From Breviolum minutum Mf 1.05b.01 (lineage: Eukaryota > Sar > Dinophyceae > Suessiales > Symbiodiniaceae): a DNA stretch of 64,000 nt. Location of the stretch: assembly GCA_000507305.1 (NCBI GenBank), contig DF240855.1, forward strand, positions 35,093-99,092. Direction: 5' to 3'. Shown in pieces: positions 54,964 through 64,000 of this stretch. A program made the position numbers and the translations under genes. Position 1 is the first letter of the stretch, and every line of letters begins with the position of its first letter. The notes beneath the pieces are model-generated. The model made no database searches, was not told where the DNA came from, and worked only from the letters and a program-made list of their open reading frames with translations.

Positions 54964-57900
54964 CTCACAATAATCAAGCCCATGCGTTCAGCATAGAAAG
55001 AAGAAATTGCTGCTCTGGGTGATAGTGTTGATGCTCGGAGCAAGTAGCTTGATAGGCAGTTTTTATAGGTTTATAGCTCATATAAACTCTAAATATTCAT
55101 CTTTGCTCATATGCATGCTATGACTTACTACAATTTACAATATTTGGTTTCTGATTCAGCCTGTTGACAGGTAGTTTATGTTGATGATGCTATGTTGAAT
55201 ATCATTTTTCATAAGCGTTCAATGTATGATCATTTCGGTAATTTATGGTATTTTGCCAGAGTCTTCACCTTTTCTCCAGCAATGGAACTGTGCAAACAAT
55301 GGCATTAGGGGGTTGTGGTATATCCTCCACTGGAACACGGTGGATTGATGGACCTTTAGGCTAACAAGTGTTTCAAGCAACAAAGACTTGTGAACATATC
55401 CACAACGACTTGGGATGCTTCCATTACTAAACTGCTTGAGATAGAAGTATACGTTGGCAGTATACAATTTCTGGCAGTGAAGCATACATGTTCTCCACAG
55501 AACCCCTATTCGCACAAATGGCTGTGTGGCAACAAGGCTCCTGACGTAAGGTTTGGATTCCAGTCGTTCAATGATTTTTTCACATGTACCTCGGACCGCA
55601 AATGATTTGCTACATCTTCCTAGGATTATAGATCACATAGGGCAAAAAATTGTCAAATTGTTCCTTCCCTTCCACCCTTTTTGGCATTGCCAGGTCACAT
55701 GGTAAGCAGGATACATGCGCTTGCCAGACATCATCCTCCAAACACCAAAGGACCTCTCGTCATCCTCAAATCAACAGGGCGACTATACAGCCTGCTTTAC
55801 GGCGGAAAGTAGAGTCGTAGGGTCGGAAGCATGATATATATATATATGGTCAGCGCCCCCACCAAGACCTACCAATCTCATTTTTTTATAGCATATATGT
55901 TTATATATATATATAATTGTTTATTGGTAGAGTATTCCATTTGAGTTCAACTTTACCAAAGTACATACCTTTCCTCCATGTTCCTCCCATATTTGGCAAT
56001 CAGTGGAAACTGGAAGGTCTCAAAAAAAACATCATCTACAATCATGTAAGTATTCGCTGAAACAGAATGGGAGGAATGGCAGTTGCAAAAGCACCGGTTT
56101 TTCAATTTGACATTTCATTCTACTTTCCATCAATGCTCCGGGTATGGAGATATGTTCCATTGGCATCAATTGAATTGCGGAGATATGTAAATTTGTTGCT
56201 GGGAACGCGAATATGGACCATGCTTAAACCTTTAACATATATGTTAACTACTAACCCCCGAAAATATTGACAACATTTTCTCAAAAAAGGAACCACTTCA
56301 AAAGGAAAGGCTTGTCTTCCAATGATATCATGTTCTTTGTTTTGCTTGGGGGAGTACGGTTACATTGACACTTTATGGTACTTTATGGAAACAAACATGT
56401 TGAACATATTGAACGTTTTGACATCTCCACAAAAAATAATCCTGACCATAAGTTCTGCTTTCTTGAATGTGACATTCCCAGCTGTTTTTGTTGTCACCTT
56501 GTCTTATTCACCTGTCAAAATGCCTCGTTACATCGCCACCAAGCATCGCCGTCCATAAGATCAGGTACCGCAGCCACAACGAAAAGTGCAAACAAGCGAT
56601 CTCCCTCTGCGGTTTCAGGTCCTCAACTGAGCAGTGATGAAAAACCCTTGCGACATTCCATTTTACTAGTTGGTTAATGGGGATCCTTAAAAATGGCTTA
56701 GCAAGATCCCTATAGAAGTGGGTAGTATAATCCCTTATTCAAACTACATAATAAGCAGGGTTTTGGTCACTGCTCAACTACTCTGAGCTTCCAAAGATAT
56801 GGGCGTTCAAAAGGACAGTATTGTGAGTGGTGTGGCAAGTAGGGGAGTGATGACCCTTGATTGAAGGAAGCATAGAGTAAGGCGAGAGACAGGAACATGA
56901 GCTTACATTGATATTTTGACCACATTAAAAATCGCAACATCACCTACAAAAAACTGCCTTGCCTGAAATAGTATCCAATGAACTATATGCAAAAGTACCT
57001 TACCTTGATGGTTTTGCACCACCCACCATTTTTGGGTGAAGTGTTGTACCCAGTGATTGCCTGAAAATTCGTTGTAAGCTCCACATCTTTGGTCGGGAAA
57101 TTCCTATCATCCCCAGCTCCAGGAGTGCTCGTGATGTGGAAAGCAAGCCTGGATGAAGGTCAGATTTTGTACGAATCCTTTTGATATTCACCTACAAACA
57201 TAGCCCCAACAACATGGACGCTGAGAAGAATCTGAATGTCTCTATTGCACTCTAGTCATCTCAACTAGCCATATCTTAACAGGACCCTCCACAACGTCCG
57301 GTCCTGGTCCCTTGGAGGCATAGGAATGTGCTTTTTCCGCAATGCCTCTGCCCATCAAGCAGCATGATGGCACAAAACATGAAACATGGCACATTGAGAC
57401 ACGACAGTTTGCTACAAAAATTGCTGTACTTAGATGTATTTAGCAATATGGTTGTTGAAGAAAAAGAGTTGTAAAGATGATAAGAGACAAAATCCTAGCT
57501 GTTAAGAAGTGATGTAACCATCTGAATATTTGCCTATCAACAGTAGGATCCAACGATATTGTCATCATATAGGGTCTCACTCACATCCCAAATGCAAGGT
57601 TTATTATTTCTATTGTAACCTGAGCGATATTCCCAGTATCCTGAAAATCCAATTTGATGTTCTATACCCCCCTGAAAACTAACATATCTCCTGAAAACTG
57701 ATGGTTCGAAGATGTATTCTCCTTTTGAAATGGTCCCTTTTCAGGGGATATGATAATTTTCGGGGGTTATAATGGCTCTAAATCTAGAAGTATGCCCCCC
57801 GGCGCCTCCGAGCCAAGAACCTTTGGCTAAATGTCCGCATGTTGGGTCCAATCCATTCTCTGCAATTTTCGGAGCATAATCCTTGGGACAAACTGGATCA

Positions 57901-58067
57901 CTGGCAGTGGAGTGAATCTACTTGGCACCCAACTGCAACCGGGAAAAAAACGTTGCTTTTTTGTTTTTACCGCACCAAGGTCTTAAGTATCATGACACTG
58001 CATTCCTTGCATTCGTATACCACAATTGATGCAACTTTTTCGCGGCTGCATCTTGGTTCTGCTCAAT
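54900..58067 (-). CDS. Locus P2: multi-exon gene, paralogue of P1 (unknown function)
   Basis: The same exon series as P1, in 5' to 3' order: exon G (57,999-58,067), F (57,800-57,881), D (57,286-57,345), E (57,004-57,103), C (56,550-56,604), B (55,699-55,764) and A (to 54,963). Introns have diverged from P1 while the exons retain clear residue identity, which argues the duplication is old and both copies have been maintained. Exon E has no counterpart found in P1, and exon H of P1 none here. Function is not recognised. Confidence 0.6.
55699..55764 (-). CDS. P2 exon B
   Basis: Acceptor GATTTGAG, donor GTGACC. 66 nt, 22 codons: DDERSFGVWRMMSGKRMYPA then YH. Nearly identical to P1 exon B. Confidence 0.65.
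56550..56604 (-). CDS. P2 exon C
   Basis: Acceptor CCGCAGAG; apparent GC donor (GGACG then GCGATG). Encodes GDRLFALFVVAAVPDLMD and G across the junction. P1 has GT at the homologous donor. Confidence 0.6.
56666..56740. mobile_element. MITE-like family M4, copy 3
   Basis: TTAATGGGGATCCTTAAAAA and GGGTAGTATAATCCC core as at 12.43 kb. It lies in a P2 intron. Confidence 0.55.
57004..57103 (-). CDS. P2 exon E
   Basis: Acceptor GGGGATGATAG, donor GTAAGG. Encodes NFPTKDVELTTNFQAITGYN then TSPKNGGWCKTIK. A clean 100-nt exon. Confidence 0.6.
57286..57345 (-). CDS. P2 exon D
   Basis: Acceptor ATGGGCAGAG. Encodes IAEKAHSYASKGPGPDVVE. The first 14 residues match P1 exon D with one change. A GTCCTG donor is likely. 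Confidence 0.6.
57655..57775. mobile_element. MITE-like inverted repeat
   Basis: The left CCCCCCTGAAAACTAACATA and TCTCCTGAAAA blocks are inverted at the right as TTTTCAGGGGATATGATAATT and TCGGGGGTTATA. A related arrangement is seen at 63,025-63,165 kb. Confidence 0.5.
57800..57881 (-). CDS. P2 exon F
   Basis: Acceptor TTGTCCCAAG. Encodes DYAPKIAENGLDPTCGHLAK then GSWLGGA, the counterpart of P1 exon F. The 3' end is uncertain. Confidence 0.6.
57999..58067 (-). CDS. P2 exon G
   Basis: Acceptor GACATCACACAG, donor GTGTCA. 69 nt, 23 codons: IEQNQDAAAKKLHQLWYTNA then RNA. Not found in P1, where its place may fall upstream of 31.3 kb. Confidence 0.5.
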
Positions 58068-58428
58068 CTGTGTGATGTCAGTAAATATGTCATAAGTAAT
58101 GTACATAGTAAAAACAAACCATGGATACCAACATATACCATTTGGGTGAATTGATCATATTGCACCAATCAAGCCGAATTTCCTTGGAAATACAGGGGCT
58201 TCACCGTTTCACGGTTTTACCAATAAATCTTCCAAAACTAAGCTGAGAGGGTTGAGCTGTATGTAAATACTCTAAGAAAACACACATCTTTAAATGAATA
58301 AAGAAATGAACTAATACATGAATATCATGACTATGTACATCTTATTAGAAATCAACAACCTTCCAGTATATACACATGTCATATACATAACTTTACCTAA
58401 AGAACACTCTTTGTGTGTATATATATAT

Positions 58429-58539
58429 GTTGTATTTATACTGTGATCTTCCGTCTACCTAACCACCTCATATATATATACATATATATATATACATGTT
58501 GTATCTATACTCTGATCTTCCGTCTACCTAACCACCTCC
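58429..58539. repeat. Direct duplication of a 42-bp unit with TA-rich spacer
   Basis: The block GATCTTCCGTCTACCTAACC with its upstream TGTTGTAT(T/C)TATACT occurs at 58,429-58,470 and again at 58,498-58,539, separated by (TA)n. Confidence 0.85.
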
Positions 58540-58805
58540 AAGCACCATTGTGAAAACCTAACCAAAAGAAAACAAGTTTCCCATCGAGTTCCATGTAGCA
58601 GCATAAACCTCGACTGGGGCTGCAGGGTCGGTGCTGAATTTTCATGCCGTTTGTGACACATCCCGTTTCGCCCTGGAAGTACGTACACTTAGACTTCTAC
58701 ATGTAGGGTACAAACTCTTAACTTCTGTGATGGACTCCGTGATTTGAACTCAAAAGGAATTCCAAAAAAAAAAACAAAACTATGAATTGAGTTCCCACCA
58801 TTGTC

Positions 58806-58903
58806 TGGTTGGTGGTTTCAACCCACTTGAAAAATATTAGTCAAAATGGGAATCTTCCCCAAGTAGGGCTGAAAATAAAAAATCCTTGAAACCACCACCT
58901 AGT
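58806..58903. mobile_element. MITE family M2, copy 5
   Basis: GGTTGGTGGTTTCAACCCAC to CCTTGAAACCACCACCTAG with CTTCCCCAAGTAGGGCTG in the middle. Confidence 0.8.
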
Positions 58904-60789
58904 TGTGTTTTTGTTGGATTCGAGGGCTTAATTCGGATTTCAAACTTCTTCACGTCGGCAAAGTTCTAGCTCCTGGAGGTTGATCTAACCCATTGCTACT
59001 CAAACGTTTCGGGGCTGGATGGTTTGGAATTTCCAGCATTCAATCTCTGAGGTTACCAGTCATGGGGGGAGAAAGGATCCCAAAGTACCACAAGTGACAA
59101 TGAATACATACATGGAGCCTCCAAAAAGGTGCCTTTCATGGATGGTTTTATTAAGGGTGCCATCTCCGTAACTCCTGGAAGGGTTCAACCTCCACCTCTT
59201 GGAGGATCAAACTCCACCTCTGGGAGGTTGTTGGTGACCTCCAACTAGGGGATCAAACTTGGACATGTCGAATCACCTGGCGACCTCCATGATTTCACAA
59301 ACCAAAGAGCCGAGACAAATTTGCACAAATTTGAGATACCTCCACCATAGGATTATTTGGGAGGTCGTTTGATGTCACAATTGTCACATGACAACTTCAA
59401 GTTCATCAAACATACTTCTGAAGTTGCGATTCCATCCCGGGAACGGACCGTTGACGATTACCACTCCAACAACTCCTCCAACTCGAAAAAAATGATATGA
59501 AACAAAAGACTATCTGCTTGGCACAGGTTCTATAAAGTCTTCATATCCACCTTTTTTCAAAAACACAAAACAAACACATCATACCCAATACTCTGAAGCC
59601 CCCCTCTACCCCCAACCTAAACGATGTCTCAACTTATTTCTTCGCAAAGCTCCCCACCAAGAAAAAAACTTCGCTGCACATAGAAAGGGTTTTAGGGTTA
59701 CATCCCTTCATGTGGGAAATGGTTGGGTAACTCTATAAACCTGTCTATGTGCAGCTGAGATAAATCTGGCAAGTCACTCTTTGTGTGTTTTTAGCTGACT
59801 CTCGTGCATGTTCACCGATGTTTGCTCCTGAACACCATCAAATTGTTGCATTTTTTTTCATGAGTGAATGGTGATGGTTGACAAAGGGCGACCCACGTGG
59901 ATGAACCGAAAAAAATAGTAGGTTACCTATGTGTCAAGCACAATGGGAGTTCCAAGAGATAGACAAATGTTTCAAATGATAGTGTCATGTTATGTTCTGA
60001 TAGGCCCAAACATTTTTCACAAAGCAACTTCTTCCCGGCCATGAGGCTCACACCACTGCTGGCTTTTGAGGATCTTTGATGGGCTCAAAGCTCCAACATT
60101 GGACCCAAATGGGAGACGCGGTGTGATCTGAAAGAAAATCAACAAAATGGTGATAATAAAACTATAATGTCAATACAGGATAATACAGGATTAATTGAAA
60201 ACCTTCTGGACCTTCTGGTGGGGGGGAGGGGGTTTATTAATCCGGGGTTAAAACTTTACTTAGTAACGACAGTAAAATCACATTTTGAATCTTGAAATAA
60301 TCAGAGCTTCGGACCTCTCAGTGTTGGGGGTCCCCCACTTTTTTTTTGGTCCTTCAGATCCTACACTTCTGCAAGTTCAGACATTGGAAAAGCAGTATCT
60401 ATGGAAAATAAGATGATCAATTTTCCAAGTTTGTTTGGGAGGAGCCCTTGGAATTGTTTTGGGAACTCAGGAAGGTATTCCAGCTTTACATTACATCATT
60501 TCATCATTTCTGATGAATTTTCCATGTGCTTCCATTGGATGAGTGATGACAACTACCCATCAACCCCCTAACAAAAACTCATTTCAATTTTGTCCCGCTC
60601 CTCGCGACAGAACTGACTCAATAAGGCAGGTTGCATCACCCGCTTCACTTCCACAATCTTCACCTATCAGTTGTTTTACACATCTTCACTTCCACCTCGT
60701 GTGAGTCATGCCATGAATCACTTGGGAGGACCTAAATAAGGATTCACTTCAAGGTGGCATTGAACTTCCAGGCAAGGTTTCAAGTGAAC
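58904..60789. other. No recognisable gene
   Basis: A short run of imperfect (A)CTCC(A)CCTCTTGGAGG-type repeats lies at about 59,175-59,255. No splice-supported exon seen. This could be the 3' portion of L2 that I failed to recognise, or intergenic DNA between L2 and P2. Confidence 0.35.
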
Positions 60790-60917
60790 ATCAAATAAAA
60801 CCCGAAACACCCGCACTACTGGGATACTTTTTTGCGGCCAAATGCGTGGCCAAACCTTGCCTTTCCATGCCAACTGTACAACTTTCACAGGGGGCATGAC
60901 TGTTGATGTCTGAAATC
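60790..60917 (-). CDS. L2 exon
   Basis: Possible acceptor GCCTGACAG; GTTCAC donor. Frame: QTSTVMPPVKVVQLAWKGKV then WPRIWPQKSIPVVRVFRVLF. The frame stays open to a TGA at about 60,734. No match found in L1. Confidence 0.45.
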
Positions 60918-63900
60918 CTGTCAGGCAGGATACCCTTTAAAAAAGACAACCCTCTACATATTGTAGATATGCATACACCGTCAAACATCATTCCAACATC
61001 CCTTAATCAATCTATCATGATCAAATTTCTTATGAGTCTAAAGAAACCCGTAAACGCTCAACACGCCTTGTCCGAAGGCATGGTCTCAAAGAACACTTTT
61101 TCAATGCGTTGCTTTTCTGGTTGTCCAACCGTGGTCTCCTCGCATCGACCGGTCAAGAAAGACACTTGCTGTGGCGGTTAAGGCAATTTTTCACGGGCTT
61201 AATGAGGTTAATAATAATTCAAACTCCCATACCATCCATGTATGAGATATTTACCTACATTTACCTTTATGGTAAATGTAGGTAAATATACCAATCCCAT
61301 GGATCCTATGGGACATGAAACGACTGATTCTCCTTCAAAGGATAGTTCGAATGATAAAATATACCTTAAATAGACTTCAAAATCACCCGGACTTTGGCCA
61401 AATACGTTCCCAAGAACTAACATACTCGATCATAATCGCATATCCCATCCTGGCAAAAGGAAAAACATCTTCAAAAAGTGCTTTGGCATAGGTTATTTCC
61501 CAATGGTTTTAGCATGAACGGCACATATCTTCCTTATCAATCATAACGGTTCTGTACCTCCCACTTCTTCCTAGTAGCTGGTTACAGACTAGCATGAGGA
61601 AGCAAGCTCCTCTCCCAAAAAAACTACCAGAGTGTTTGCATTCGCTCTAGTTTTGAAAAAAAACACCCTGGAAAATACTTAACGGCGAAAGGAACTTGAG
61701 ATTTTCACCTTAGTTTGAAGCTCGGAAAATCTCGGAACTCCAAATCCAAGAAATCTCCAACGGTCGGACCCACGGGTTACGGACCCCGAAAAAACCTGAG
61801 TATTTAATAGCCCTGGCACCTCACCTTTTCGGGGTCCGTTGGTAAGGTCCCAATTGATTTTTGATGGACCAAACCTACCTTTTTGGCTTCCAGCCCAAAA
61901 TTTTCAGAGGTTTTTTTTGCTCCATTGAGCTTGAAGGCTTTCCAATGGCTTATCCTATATCAAAAATATCAAAGAGTATCAAAGCGCCTATATCAAAATC
62001 TTCCAAGAAGGAAATAGGTTCGTAGTGTTTTCGTGTTGAATGACATACTGTAAATGTACATGCATATCATATCATGGAAGCAATACTGCTCACAAGATTT
62101 CCATGCCATTTTGGGGGGGGCAATTATCTGACATGTCTCGTCTTCAAGAATTATCAGAATTATCAACACTTTCTTCCAGCGAAAAAGCACCCACCCACCA
62201 GCCATGGACATTTGACACACCGCCCCGGTTTTGTTTTTGATTGATTCGGCCAAAAAATCTCCGGTCCTCCGAATGACGCGTGTTTTTCCAAAGATCCAAC
62301 AACTCTGCAAGGTGCTGCTTGGCAGTTTGTCCTGAGTAGCTGCTGTCAAGCAGCTGGGTCCAGCGTGACGGCCTTCCTCAAAGGTTAGGTGGAGAAATTG
62401 GAGGGAATGTAACCATCCCAAAATTTATGCCAAGCAGTTTGATGGGTTTTCTATAAATCCTCTGAAAAATCATTGTCAAAACAACAATCTATTTTCATCT
62501 GATGAAATATGTTCAACAAAGGCATAGAAACAGGGTAGCTTGATCTAATCAACAGCTGACTTGAAGTTGTTGGCAAAGATTTCAAACCATCCTTTTGTAA
62601 TGAATTTGAGTTTCGTTGTACTGCAACTTCATGAATTCACACAACGACAACGGACATGGATAGGTTTCTCAAGGCTTAGCCCAGGTTCTGGCAGTGTTGC
62701 TGGGTTCAGGAGAAGGTGTTCCTGACGTCGCAACTGTGAGCCAGAAATCAGAAGCCAGCCATTTGACAGGTTTGGTGCACTCGCCTTTTGAAGAAAAAAC
62801 ATACATGCATATCTATAAGAAACATGTTTAAACACATTTATGTTACATCTCCACAGAGACCCACACCAAAGAAATTTGCTATGCAAAAAAAACAAGTCAA
62901 CTGGAGAGTCCCAAAAAAAAGTTGGGTGAAATGTCGACCTGAATTGGTTGGGTGTAGCTCTTTAGGGGGGCATTCCCTGATCTTGAACTACCCGACTTTT
63001 GGGGTTCAAAAACAAAGGGACTGAGGTTGAAAGGTTTGATAATTACCCCACTGAAGTTTAACAGCTCGCCCCTGAAAATGGATGCTTGGAAGATATCAAA
63101 TTTAACTTCCGGATTTTGGGATGGCCTCTTTTCAGGGCTGGAGGTGTTAAACTTCGGGCAGGCTACATCCAACTGAAAGAACTTCCGGGCCAAACGAATT
63201 CCCGTTGTGGAACGTTGTGCCAAGGATCTGCTCAATTCCATAGGAAACAAGGGCTCGTCATCCTCCTCGTCCCGGGGAGTCTTTGTCAACTCCGCTTTGG
63301 GCACCTGTACACCTCCCGAAGTGACAGACAATGGATGAGGGGTTTTAACTCCCCATGTGATGCTGATGGAAACTGTTGGCATGTTTCCTTGGGATGTGTT
63401 TTTCTGAAACCTCTTGAAATCTCCATGAAATCTGAGTTGGGAATGGTAAACCCATCCACAATCCATAGTAATCCACTGCTGCAAATTGTTCCCCACTTAC
63501 CAATGACAAAACTGGTCGTGAGGAAACCTCGAGTATAGCAATACAGCATACATGATATGTCGATGCAATTCCTATTCAATATATTTCAAAATCATGAATT
63601 TCCATTGACATGAAAGCTTATGCGTACTTTTGCCAAGTTTGGTCAAGAACCAATACAAATTGCTTCTTGCTTAGCTGTTGATGGATAAACTCCAGGCAAC
63701 AACTTCAATCTGTACAAATATCTAAATGACTCCAATTAAAACATTGCAACTTATATAATTTTTCAAACCCCAAAGACTTTTAAACTAATCTATATGTACA
63801 TAAAATACAACTATAATTCATCCTTCCAGTCATCCAAATGAAAGGTTGGTTAATATCAACTCTACAACGGCGTAATGTTTGAGGGGCGAAGCTGCACAAG

Positions 63901-64000
63901 GCGCACCTGCCCCTGTGATGGGTCCCTCAGTTGCTCCAGTAAGCCCGGTCGGGCGAAGAGGAGCTGGAACGGGAACGGTCGGTGCCTCCAAGGTTGCGAG
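60790..64000 (-). CDS. Locus L2: second member of the L1 family, cut by the window edge
   Basis: Six minus-strand exons in order 63,866-64,000 (partial), 63,167-63,304, 62,641-62,784, 62,144-62,376, 61,065-61,116 and 60,790-60,917. The exon at 61.07-61.12 kb matches L1 at 47.97-48.17 kb in the block (R/C)IEK(V/I)F(F/Y)ETMP. The methyltransferase and transposase-like parts of L1 have no counterpart in the window, so L2 is either truncated or a different architecture sharing the N-terminal region. The upstream end lies beyond the window. Confidence 0.5.
61065..61116 (-). CDS. L2 exon shared with L1
   Basis: Acceptor TGGACAACCAG, GTGTTG donor. Encodes KQRIEKVFFETMPSDK. Matches the L1 exon ending at 47,967. 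Confidence 0.55.
61225..61312. mobile_element. MITE family M1, copy 5
   Basis: CCCATACCATCCATGTATGA then ATTTACCTACATTTACC and the inverse GGTAAATGTAGGTAAATATA, ending CCCATGGATCCTATGGG. Inserted in an L2 intron. Confidence 0.8.
61405..61504. mobile_element. MITE-like family M6, copy 3
   Basis: TTCCCAAGAACTAACATACT ... GGAAAAACATCTTCAAAA, related to 11.39 and 31.06 kb. Confidence 0.45.
62144..62376 (-). CDS. L2 exon, long Met-less open frame
   Basis: Acceptor TAACCTTTGAG. Frame: RPSRWTQLLDSSYSGQTAKQ, HLAELLDLWKNTRHSEDRRF, FGRINQKQN, then a stretch ending SLEESVDNSDNS and a stop. I recall an LWxxSRHxxxRxFF-type motif in symbiodiniacean proteins. A donor may lie before the end (GGGCG then GTGTGT). 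Confidence 0.6.
62641..62784 (-). CDS. L2 144-nt exon
   Basis: Acceptor TTTTTTCTTCAAAAG, GTGAAT donor. 48 codons, phase 0: ASAPNLSNGWLLISGSQLRR, QEHLLLNPATLPEPGLSLEK, PIHVRCRC. Consensus splice sites and phase make it convincing as an exon. Confidence 0.6.
63167..63304 (-). CDS. L2 138-nt exon
   Basis: Acceptor GGAGGTGTACAG, GTAGCC donor. 46 codons, phase 0: VPKAELTKTPRDEEDDEPLF, PMELSRSLAQRSTTGIRLAR, KFFQLD. Confidence 0.65.
63866..64000 (-). CDS. L2 Pro/Ala-rich exon, partial (window edge)
   Basis: A GC-rich open frame, LATLEAPTVPVPAPLRPTGL then TGATEGPITGAGAPCAASPL, with a GTAGAG donor after 63,866. A linker-like exon similar in style to the L1 linkers. The 5' end lies outside the window. 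Confidence 0.55.

Noticed and set aside
62897..63496. 199-codon minus open frame taken as a single gene
   Set aside because: Only the 63,167-63,304 part has exon boundaries. The remainder spans an intron and an inverted-repeat element.

Overview
The window looks like nuclear DNA of a dinoflagellate, most likely a symbiodiniacean or close relative. It is intron-rich and AT-leaning. Coding sequence appears as short islands whose 3' splice sites are AG, usually followed by G. The 5' splice sites are GT, but several are apparently GC or GA, which is a dinoflagellate trait. The clearest protein family (the 34-50 kb locus) is one I recognise from memory as abundant in Symbiodiniaceae gene sets. No database search was possible, so this assignment rests on recall. 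No rRNA, tRNA, CRISPR array or virus-like gene was found.

Layout. Positions 1-9 kb are almost devoid of recognisable genes and hold a foldback element, a long GT microsatellite and AT-rich DNA. A minus-strand exon (9.05-9.19 kb) and a cleanly spliced plus-strand exon (10.01-10.07 kb) lie close together. From about 12.6 to 25.5 kb there are isolated minus-strand exon candidates that I cannot join into named genes. At 27.5-31.3 kb and again at 54.9-58.1 kb, two related minus-strand loci carry the same conserved small exons in the same order. I call them P1 and P2; they are a dispersed duplicated gene of unknown function. Between them, about 34.1-50.3 kb, lies one minus-strand array of about 27 exons (locus L1). 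Reading 5' to 3' it holds N-terminal exons, acidic and lysine-rich linkers, a cytosine-methyltransferase-like Rossmann domain with an ELFAG motif and an EQP motif, a conserved region after it, more linkers, and a large C-terminal exon that I interpret as a possible DDE-transposase-like domain. A second member of that family (L2) enters from the right edge and runs from 64.0 to about 60.8 kb.

L1 carries at least five apparent frame changes and one in-frame TGA inside otherwise conserved reading frames. It is therefore either a decaying copy or affected by assembly indels. Between genes the window is seeded with short inverted-repeat elements (MITE-like), several of which recur within the window, and with simple-sequence tracts. 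There is a 324-base run of N at 30,381-30,704.

How the parts fit: L1 and L2 look like members of one dispersed, possibly mobile-element-derived family, and P1 and P2 flank L1 as duplicated host-type genes. All confidently read genes from 12.6 kb to the right edge are on the minus strand, which fits the unidirectional gene blocks known in dinoflagellates.
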